Origin: Hyphomicrobiales bacterium
Lineage (GTDB): Bacteria; Pseudomonadota; Alphaproteobacteria; Rhizobiales; Aestuariivirgaceae
DNA: 10,115 nt
Direction: 5' to 3'
Assembly: GCA_020029455.1 (NCBI GenBank)
Contig: JAIBJH010000077.1
Coordinates: 1-10,115, forward strand
The notes beneath the pieces are model-generated. The model saw only the letters and a program-made list of their open reading frames with translations, was not told the origin of the DNA and ran no database searches. The translations under genes and the position numbers were made by a program. This document shows, piece after piece, positions 1-5,740 of the stretch. The first letter of the stretch is position 1; each line of letters begins with the position of its first letter.

Positions 1-417
1 AACCCCGCTTTCCTTTTGCTCTGCCGATGCCCAAAGCTGGGTTCCCGCTTTCGCGGGAATGACGGAACTTGGCGGAATGCGCTCCGCATGCAACCGCTTG
101 TCAAACTCCGTCACCCGCTCACGACCCAGAAACGCCTTCGCCTCCGCCCGCCGACAGAAAAAGCACGGCCGGTGGCCCACCGCCAACGCCGTCACTTCAT
201 CGAGGAAGAAGAGTGAGGTGTAGCCTTTCCCCATCGCCTCATGGTGCAGACCCTTGTAGTGAAGCTCGCAGCAAATCCAATGCTCACTCGCCCAGCGGCG
301 TTTACCGAGCGTCCTATCGTCACGGTGAAACTTGCCGCCCCGGTTGCCCAGCATCGTGCCGCGCTCCGGCACCGCATGCAGGCTACCGTCCGGCGCGACC
401 CGGTTTTGCAGCGGCAC
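1..417 (-). CDS. Conserved uncharacterised protein, C-terminus beyond window edge
   Basis: The minus-strand frame is open from 417 to base 1 (139 codons, no stop), so the 3' end lies outside the window. I do not know a function. The sequence reads as real protein: it begins (V/M)PLQNRVAPDG, then GTMLGNRGGKFH (about residues 20-31), KRRWASEHWICCELHYKG (about 39-56), YTSLFFLDEVTALAVGHRPC (about 66-85) and a CFFC pair (85-88), followed by FDKRLHAERI. From memory this pattern (PLQNRV, MGNRGG, RRWAS, WICC, FFLDE, GHRPCFxCRR) marks a short alphaproteobacterial family annotated only as hypothetical; I cannot name a Pfam. The Cys pairs (WICC, CFFC) could bind metal, which is a guess. The start is either GTG at 417, 2 nt after the upstream stop, or TTG at 423 in a TTGA overlap with that stop. 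No Shine-Dalgarno lies close, so translation probably depends on coupling to the gene upstream. The last ~27 codons run through a palindromic repeat and look unlike the rest. Confidence 0.8.
   Translation of the reverse strand, partial: MPLQNRVAPDGSLHAVPERGTMLGNRGGKFHRDDRTLGKRRWASEHWICCELHYKGLHHEAMGKGYTSLFFLDEVTALAVGHRPCFFCRRAEAKAFLGRERVTEFDKRLHAERIPPSSVIPAKAGTQLWASAEQKESGV
30..65. repeat. Palindromic repeat element (two adjacent hairpins), inside a coding frame
   Basis: Bases 42-48 (ttcccgc) and 53-59 (gcgggaa) form a perfect 7-bp stem with a 4-nt loop. On the minus strand the loop is GAAA closed by C-G, a stable GNRA tetraloop. Directly beside it, 30-33 (ccca) and 38-41 (tggg) form a second small stem. 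The core 'cccgctttcgcgggaatgacgg' is a sequence I recognise as a dispersed repeat in many proteobacterial genomes. Its translations are familiar in databases: SRFRGNDG on the plus strand and VIPAKAGTQ on the minus strand, and both are present here. There is no T-run after the stem on either strand, so it is not a classic intrinsic terminator. On the minus strand it lies within the open frame of the conserved hypothetical gene. Confidence 0.75.
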
Positions 418-419
418 GG

Positions 420-968
420 TCAATGACCCGTGTGACCGCCTCCCGCATAGCCGCGCAACTGAACATAGGAAGCCACCTGTTCCGGATTGAGCAGGTCCAT
501 CATCCCCAAGTGATATTTGAGGTGGGTGGCGCGCAGCTTGCCATCAATCTCCGCGGCGTTGCGGGTCATGCTGTCCAGATTTGCACTGTCCAGCAGGCGA
601 TGCCGAAATCCCCGGTCGATCGTACGCTCGACTTCAATCAGCTTTTCACCCAGGGCAGAAGATTCACGCTGCATGTCTGCAAAAAGCAACTCGGTCTGCG
701 TCTTCTGGTCTGGCGTGAGTTTGAGCTTTTCTGCCAGTTCAAGAACGTGGCGCGGACCTGGATAGCCATTGAGCTCGGCGGAGAGGGCATAGCCCAGCCC
801 CTTGCCTTCTTTCAGGCCCTTGAGTTCATCGGCAGAGAGCGACTTGATTTCGCGGGTCTCCAGCCCTGCATAAGTTTGTGCCTGGTACTTTTGATAGAAC
901 GCAATTGCGCCAGCCCCAGCCGAAAAAGAAACACCTGCGACGAGAATGTACCGTGCGATGGAATTCAT
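420..968 (-). CDS. Exported Spy/CpxP-like LTxxQ-family protein
   Basis: A 182-residue protein with an N-terminal hydrophobic segment (about residues 7-24, YILVAGVSFSAGAGAIAF) that is either a signal peptide or a membrane anchor; the rest should be periplasmic. The mature part is charged and mostly helical. It has two LTxxQ-type motifs, LTPDQ at 84-88 and the variant LNPEQ at 160-164, spaced as in Spy/CpxP proteins, and a GYPGPRHVLELAEKLKLTPDQ block (68-88) that I associate with alphaproteobacterial members annotated as Spy/CpxP family refolding chaperones. It ends in a short GGGHTGH tail, which could bind metal (inference). Known family roles are periplasmic chaperoning and envelope-stress or metal sensing; which applies here is not shown. 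The ATG at 968 overlaps the dehydrogenase stop as ATGA, and a good Shine-Dalgarno (AAGGA) sits 7 nt upstream inside the dehydrogenase gene, so the start is well supported. Confidence 0.85.
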   Translation of the reverse strand: MNSIARYILVAGVSFSAGAGAIAFYQKYQAQTYAGLETREIKSLSADELKGLKEGKGLGYALSAELNGYPGPRHVLELAEKLKLTPDQKTQTELLFADMQRESSALGEKLIEVERTIDRGFRHRLLDSANLDSMTRNAAEIDGKLRATHLKYHLGMMDLLNPEQVASYVQLRGYAGGGHTGH

Positions 969-2161
969 TTGCGCTTCCTTTGCGGCTCGGGAATTGTAAA
1001 CGGCGGTGCAGGCGGCATCAGCAGATTATGCCGGCCCACTTTCGTTATGTCCCTTTCGCCGCAGAGCGCCAGTGTGGTGTCGAGTTCGCTCTTGATGATT
1101 TCAAGGGAGCGCGTCACACCCGCCTCACCCGCAGCGCCAAGCCCATAAACAAAGGCGCGGCCGATGAACGTACCCTTCGCACCGAGCGCCATGGCTTTCA
1201 ACACATCTATGCCGCTGCGGATACCGCTGTCGAAATAAACATCGGTGCTTCCGCCCACCGCATCGACGATGGGTCCCAGCATGTCGATCGTTGCTGGCGC
1301 GCCATCGAGCTGACGGCCGCCATGGTTCGAGACAATAATCCCGTCGCTGCCAAGCTTTGCGGCGATCTTTGCATCCTCTACATCATTGATGCCCTTGAGC
1401 AGAAGCTTGCCGCCCCATTCCTTGCGGATGAATTCCACCGAAGACCAGTCCAGTGTCTGGTCGAACTGGTGGTTGGCCCAATGGGAGAGGTCCGCGAGAT
1501 TGCCGACGTCCTTCACATGCCCCATGATGTTACCGAAGTTGCGGTTCTTGGTGCCCAACATGCCGAGGCACCAGCGCGGCTTCGTCATCATGTTGATGAG
1601 GTTGGGAAGCGTGATGCGCGGCGGCGTCGAGAGGCCATTGCGAATGTCCTTGTGGCGCTGGCCAAGGATTTGCAAATCGAGCGTCAGCACCAGCGCCGAA
1701 CACTTCGCATCCTTGGCGCGCTGCACAAGGTTTTTCACGAAGCCCCGGTCATTCATCACATAGAGCTGGAACCAGAACGGCTTCTCGACATGCTTCGCCA
1801 CTTCCTCGAGCGAGCACACGCTCATGGTCGAAAGAGTGAAGGGCACGCCGAATTTCTGCGCCGCGCGGCAAGCGAGGATTTCACCATCGGCATGCTGCAT
1901 GCCGGTAGAACCCACGGGCGCTAACGCCACCGGCATGGCTACTTCCTCACCCAGCATTTTGGTTTTGAGGTTGCGGCCGGAAATGTTCCGGGCCACCCGC
2001 TGCCGGAGTTTGTATTTGGTAAAGGCTTCTGTGTTGTCAATGAAGGTCGAGGCCGAATAGGAGCCGGTCTCGCAATAATCATAAAACATGCGCGGCACCC
2101 GGCGCTTGTAAATGTCGCGGAGATCGTCAATCGAGGGGGCCTGGGCTGGGGTAATGCTCAT
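965..2161 (-). CDS. lldD: FMN-dependent alpha-hydroxy-acid dehydrogenase, L-lactate dehydrogenase (LldD) type
   Basis: A 398-residue member of the FMN-dependent alpha-hydroxy-acid oxidase/dehydrogenase family, close in length to E. coli LldD (396). The expected active-site residues are visible: Tyr29 (in FYDYCETG), FQLY at 131-134 with Tyr134, Thr160 and Asp162 (LTLD), Arg169, Lys256 (LLLKG), the catalytic His280 and Arg283 in SNHGGRQLDG (278-287), and the FMN-phosphate segments DSGIRSG (311-317) and GRAFVYGL (334-341). The blocks MPVALAPVG and PFTLSTMSVCSLEEVA, and the segment with GNI around 210, resemble LldD more than glycolate oxidase, so oxidation of L-lactate to pyruvate with electrons passed to quinone at the inner membrane is the best guess. 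A related hydroxy acid is possible, because paralogues of this type are common in alphaproteobacteria. No lldP permease or lldR regulator is next to it. The start lacks a clear Shine-Dalgarno. Its stop overlaps the next gene by 4 nt. Confidence 0.92.
   Translation of the reverse strand: MSITPAQAPSIDDLRDIYKRRVPRMFYDYCETGSYSASTFIDNTEAFTKYKLRQRVARNISGRNLKTKMLGEEVAMPVALAPVGSTGMQHADGEILACRAAQKFGVPFTLSTMSVCSLEEVAKHVEKPFWFQLYVMNDRGFVKNLVQRAKDAKCSALVLTLDLQILGQRHKDIRNGLSTPPRITLPNLINMMTKPRWCLGMLGTKNRNFGNIMGHVKDVGNLADLSHWANHQFDQTLDWSSVEFIRKEWGGKLLLKGINDVEDAKIAAKLGSDGIIVSNHGGRQLDGAPATIDMLGPIVDAVGGSTDVYFDSGIRSGIDVLKAMALGAKGTFIGRAFVYGLGAAGEAGVTRSLEIIKSELDTTLALCGERDITKVGRHNLLMPPAPPFTIPEPQRKRK
976..980 (-). 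promoter_or_regulatory. Shine-Dalgarno of the Spy/CpxP-like gene, embedded in the end of the dehydrogenase gene
   Basis: The minus strand reads AAGGA, then a 7-nt spacer, then the ATG at 968. The site lies in the codons for the basic RKRK tail of the dehydrogenase, so the same bases encode the end of one protein and the ribosome entry of the next. It fixes the start at 968. Confidence 0.7.
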
Positions 2162-2169
2162 GACTAGTG

Positions 2170-2198
2170 GGATTAGCCGTTCACGCGCGCGATATCAA
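2170..2198 (-). promoter_or_regulatory. Weak candidate promoter before the dehydrogenase gene
   Basis: In the 67-nt gap (2162-2228) the minus strand has TTGATA (2193-2198, five of six to the -35 consensus), then 17 nt, then TAATCC (2170-2175), a poor -10 match. The gap shows no intrinsic terminator: the only stem is 5 bp (2206-2210 with 2219-2223) with no T-run. Transcription could therefore either start here or read through from the barrel gene. Confidence 0.2.
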
Positions 2199-2228
2199 TT
2201 CGCCAGTCATGCACAAGGATGACGGCGG

Positions 2229-5200
2229 TTAGAACTTCCCGATCATGTTCAGGAACACGCCCTGGTCGTCATAGGTGAGGTCGGCGAGATTGTCCGAGAA
2301 CTTGCCGAAATTATAGCCCACGCCCACCTTGAAGCTCTCGCTGATATGCCGGTAGAGCGCGGCGACAAGGCCGAAATCCGTCTGGTCCGTGGTGGGCGAC
2401 CACAGGACCCGGCCTTCGATGATCGCATCCCAATCATGCAGCACATGCCAGTCGGCCCTGAGGATGGCGAGATGGGCCTCTGCTTCCTCCCAATCGGCGC
2501 CCGCCACCTTCTCCTTGGTTTCGCCGATGCGGAAGCCATACTTCGCACCGATGGAAAGCTGCGGCACCAGATCATAGATCGCATCTGCCGAGAGAATGTG
2601 CGAGCGTTGCGCCGGGCTCGATGTCGTGCCGTCAACGCCCACCTGTCCGTTGCCCGGATTGTCATAGAGGAATGTGTATTTGAAAAGCGCATTCAGCCTG
2701 TCGCTGGCAACGGGCCGGTATGCGAAACCAAGAGAGCCTTCCGCATATTTGCTCTCGCGTGTTGAATCTGATGCATCGGTCCAAACCAGATCCAGGTTAG
2801 CCTGGGCACGCCAGTCTTCCGCCACTTTGACGCCAAAGCTCGCCTGCATGAGATAGGCCTGCATGTCGCGGCTGTCGTCTTCGCTGTCATCATCGCGCCA
2901 TTCGCCCTTGAGGCGGCCATCCCAGCGATCCTCGTCCTTGTAGGTGACGGCGAGCGACAAAGCGGTGCGGTCAAAATCCGGATTCTTGAAGCCTGTTCCA
3001 GGATCAACCGTGTCGTCGAACACCTGGCCCACTTCCGCCGCGCCCGTGATGGTCCAGGCTTCGGTCGGCGTATAGGTGACACCATAGGCCTGCGTCAGCG
3101 AACGGCGCTCGCCGAACATGTCATAGGAGTCCTCGCCATAGGTACTCCATTGCTCGTTGATGCGGCTCCGCGCGCCGGCAACGATTGAACCCACATCATC
3201 GCCGACAAGCGCGAAGGGCCAGCTGTCGGCAATATCACGCAGGGGATCAAGCTGATAGCCGATGTAATAGCGGTCATCGGCGCTGGGGTCATAGTTGATC
3301 CGCGCCTTGGCGCCGATGCCCTGATCACCGTCGGAAACCTCACCTTCGACTGACACCTTCTCGGTGAGCCTCACCTTGCCGCCGACGCCGTAGCGATCAT
3401 TTTCATACATAGTGCCGGTGCGGTTGACTGTCGCCTGGCCTAAGACGTAGGCCTGCGTATCTTCATTCCACTTGTAGACAAGCCGCGCGCCAGTATCTGT
3501 GCGCTCGCCCTCTTGCGTGGTAGCGGTCGCGGTCGTGCCCTTGTCGCGGATGGTGTGATCCAGATAGGGCTCAAGCACCACGTGCTCGCCCGCCTCGATG
3601 GCGATCTTGGCCTTGCCGTTCTGGTCATGGGTGCCGTTGCCTTGTTTCTCGTCCGAGAAACTGGCGCCGACGCTCACCTTCTCCGAAACCTCCACATTGG
3701 CTTCAGCGCCCCACAAGGTGCGTTTGGTGTCGGCATTCACATCCAGCGAAGAGAAGCCCTTCTGGTAATGCTCATAGCGCGCCCCGATGGAGCCGGTGAT
3801 CGTCCCGTCGGAAACATCGGAGAGATCAACCCGGCCCTCGACCCGGAAGGCATCGGCCTTCTTGTTCGGAATGCCGGCCGATGGCGTGTCCTGGTTGGTG
3901 AGGCCACCGTCCGGCGAATAGGTTGTTGAGAAGCCAGGCCCTTCCGAACGAGCCACTTCGCCTTCGATATAGGTTCCTTCCGAATGGCGCACATGAATGT
4001 CGGCGCCATACATCTTCTGGTCGGCCGTCTCGGTGTTCTCCTTCATGGCGGTGGCGCCCACGCGCACATGTTTGCCAAGCCACTGCTGGGCGCGGCCGGC
4101 CACTACATAACCGTCCACATCCTCACCGGCGGGCGTATATTCATAACTCACCACCAGATAATTTTCTGTGCCCGCTGAACTCGAAGACGGTAGCGGCGTT
4201 CTCAAGATGATGACGCCCTGCATGTAGTCGAAGTCATAGTCCGTGCCATAGGCAAGCGTGCGCCGTTCCAAAACCCAGCCTGTGGTGGCATTCCTCACTT
4301 CAATGGCGACGGTATCTGAGCCAACCGTGATGTCCTGGTGCCTCAGGAAATAGGCCGAGCCTCCCGTGCCCCGGAAGGACTGGCGGTTGGGCAAGGTGCC
4401 GGGAAGGGCCGCATGCACATCAAGAGCCGTGGCATGGCCGCCATCGGGAGCAGCACCGCCGCCGCGATAGACCGCCTGCGCGCCATAAAGCGCCCGCTCG
4501 CTCCTCAAGAACTTCGAGCCCGTGATGCTGGACTTGAAATTGCCCCACATCACATGGGATGCACCCTTCTGCAGCTTCACATAGAACTTGCCCTGGGTTG
4601 GCGCATCCTCGGTGAATGTCGAGTCATCGCCATAAACGGGATAGTAGTCATCTGGATCGATGCGCTTGAGGAATTCTCGCGGATCTTTCTCATCAAGTCC
4701 CTTGAAAATGTTCTTGAGGTTCTGCTCGCTGGTATCCGCCGCCGCCGTGAGGATCCAACGGCCCTTGATCTTGCCCTTGAGATAGAAGGCAAGGCGGCCT
4801 CGCGTATAGGCATCATCGCCCAAGTCGTCCTCGCCTGCCTCCTCGATGTGATCGCCCCAACGGTAACCTGCGGTGAAATCGGCAAGGCCCACATAAAACC
4901 ATTCATTCTCGGGGATGGTGATGGTGCGCGAGAAATCGAGGCCCTCGCCGTCCTTCTCGACGGTGATCTCCACCTTGTGGGTGCCTGGCGGGAAGACACG
5001 CTGCACCACGAAGGCGCCTTCGGGATCAACCGGCACGCGCTCGCCTGCCACATAGACCACATGGCCTTCCGGAACATTTTTGCCATAAACGGTGACGGCC
5101 CCACCCGAAATGTCGATGTTGCGGAAGGCGGTACGGTCCTCGCTGTAGCCCGGCGCGGTTGCTTCCTCGCCCTTGTCGTGGGTTGCATATTCCTTTGCCA

Positions 5201-5699
5201 CGCGGCTCAGCGGCAGCGGCTGGGTCTCATCATATTTGCCCTCGCCGTCATAGACGCGCAGCACATAGAGAAGTTCCGTCGGCGAATCCTCCGGCAGCGT
5301 CCAGAGAGCCGTTCCATTGGGTGCGACAGGGATGCGCTGGTAGATGTTGGATGCGCTGAACTGCCTGCGCTCGTAGATGAGCACCTCGCCATGATCCAGC
5401 CAGGCGCCGTAGTTGAAGCTGGCCAGGAACTTGATTTCTTCGCCGCCGCGGAAGGAAGCGCGCGGCGGAACGGTCGATAGATTGAGCATGGGTGTGACAC
5501 CCAGCCCATCGAACTTCACCTGGATGTCGAGCGTGCCTTCCGAAGTCTTGGCGACAGCGGGCGGCAATACGCTGCCGTCGACGCGTTGCCCGTCAACCGA
5601 AATGACAAAGGGAATCTCGCCTTCCGCCTGCGCCAACGGAGAAACGGCAAGCATGACGGCCAGAAGCGCCCCGGCACAAATGCCGCGCCGCGCCGCCAT
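2229..5699 (-). CDS. Large outer-membrane beta-barrel protein with Ig-like N-terminal region
   Basis: The chosen start, ATG at 5699, gives 1,156 residues with a classic 25-residue signal peptide (MAARRGICAGALLAVMLAVSPLAQA, cut before EGEIPF) and a Shine-Dalgarno AGAGGG 5 nt upstream. The frame is open to ATGs at 5741, 5744 (ATGA overlap with the upstream stop) and 5756 (1,175 residues; numbering below uses this). Residues 45-285 look like beta-sandwich segments (for example AVTVYGKNVPEGHVVYVAGE, 220-239). Residues 286-540 hold conserved blocks: FYVGLADFTAG, DPDDYYPVYGDDST (367-380), APTQGKFYVKL and VMWGNFKSSITG. Residues ~550-1175 are alternating aromatic/polar strands rich in Asp and Gly, with no cysteine, ending GVFLNMIGKF. 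A terminal Phe is the usual barrel-assembly signal. I recall this family beside DUF11 repeat proteins in proteobacteria, often misnamed OmpA-family or TonB-dependent receptor. No TonB box or plug is seen. It is probably a partner or anchor of the upstream repeat protein; that role is inferred. Confidence 0.85.
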   Translation of the reverse strand: MAARRGICAGALLAVMLAVSPLAQAEGEIPFVISVDGQRVDGSVLPPAVAKTSEGTLDIQVKFDGLGVTPMLNLSTVPPRASFRGGEEIKFLASFNYGAWLDHGEVLIYERRQFSASNIYQRIPVAPNGTALWTLPEDSPTELLYVLRVYDGEGKYDETQPLPLSRVAKEYATHDKGEEATAPGYSEDRTAFRNIDISGGAVTVYGKNVPEGHVVYVAGERVPVDPEGAFVVQRVFPPGTHKVEITVEKDGEGLDFSRTITIPENEWFYVGLADFTAGYRWGDHIEEAGEDDLGDDAYTRGRLAFYLKGKIKGRWILTAAADTSEQNLKNIFKGLDEKDPREFLKRIDPDDYYPVYGDDSTFTEDAPTQGKFYVKLQKGASHVMWGNFKSSITGSKFLRSERALYGAQAVYRGGGAAPDGGHATALDVHAALPGTLPNRQSFRGTGGSAYFLRHQDITVGSDTVAIEVRNATTGWVLERRTLAYGTDYDFDYMQGVIILRTPLPSSSSAGTENYLVVSYEYTPAGEDVDGYVVAGRAQQWLGKHVRVGATAMKENTETADQKMYGADIHVRHSEGTYIEGEVARSEGPGFSTTYSPDGGLTNQDTPSAGIPNKKADAFRVEGRVDLSDVSDGTITGSIGARYEHYQKGFSSLDVNADTKRTLWGAEANVEVSEKVSVGASFSDEKQGNGTHDQNGKAKIAIEAGEHVVLEPYLDHTIRDKGTTATATTQEGERTDTGARLVYKWNEDTQAYVLGQATVNRTGTMYENDRYGVGGKVRLTEKVSVEGEVSDGDQGIGAKARINYDPSADDRYYIGYQLDPLRDIADSWPFALVGDDVGSIVAGARSRINEQWSTYGEDSYDMFGERRSLTQAYGVTYTPTEAWTITGAAEVGQVFDDTVDPGTGFKNPDFDRTALSLAVTYKDEDRWDGRLKGEWRDDDSEDDSRDMQAYLMQASFGVKVAEDWRAQANLDLVWTDASDSTRESKYAEGSLGFAYRPVASDRLNALFKYTFLYDNPGNGQVGVDGTTSSPAQRSHILSADAIYDLVPQLSIGAKYGFRIGETKEKVAGADWEEAEAHLAILRADWHVLHDWDAIIEGRVLWSPTTDQTDFGLVAALYRHISESFKVGVGYNFGKFSDNLADLTYDDQGVFLNMIGKF

Positions 5700-5704
5700 C
5701 AGCG

Positions 5705-5710
5705 CCCTCT
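5705..5710 (-). promoter_or_regulatory. Shine-Dalgarno favouring an internal start of the barrel gene
   Basis: AGAGGG on the minus strand lies 5 nt before the ATG at 5699. By comparison, the ATG at 5756 has no purine-rich site upstream. GGACAGGA (5745-5752) directly abuts the ATG at 5744 and is only 3 nt from the ATG at 5741, so it is poorly spaced. The 5699 start also yields the more standard signal peptide length. Confidence 0.5.
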
Positions 5711-5740
5711 TCAAGAGATATGTGCCCGCTCTTCCCCGCA

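Noticed and set aside
42..59. Intrinsic transcription terminator
   Set aside because: The stem is strong but no T-run follows on either strand, and the hairpin is inside an open coding frame.
192..377. Minus-strand 61-codon open frame
   Set aside because: It is in a different frame from the conserved PLQNRV...GHRPCFFC protein that spans the same bases, and its sequence is unstructured.
69..1148. Long plus-strand open frame (359 codons)
   Set aside because: It lies antisense to three well-supported minus-strand genes, has low-complexity Pro/Arg/Ser content, and shows no recognisable domain; it is a GC-rich shadow frame.
878..1924. Plus-strand open frame of 348 codons
   Set aside because: It is fully antisense to the dehydrogenase, which has every active-site motif; its His/Arg/Glu-rich sequence is typical of an antisense shadow.
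4338..5480. Plus-strand open frame of 380 codons
   Set aside because: It is antisense to the barrel gene and shows no family motif or convincing ribosome site.
5670..5699. Lipoprotein signal at Cys27 of the barrel protein
   Set aside because: The cysteine sits at the start of the hydrophobic stretch (RRGICAGALL), not in a lipobox after it. The AQA site fits ordinary signal peptidase.
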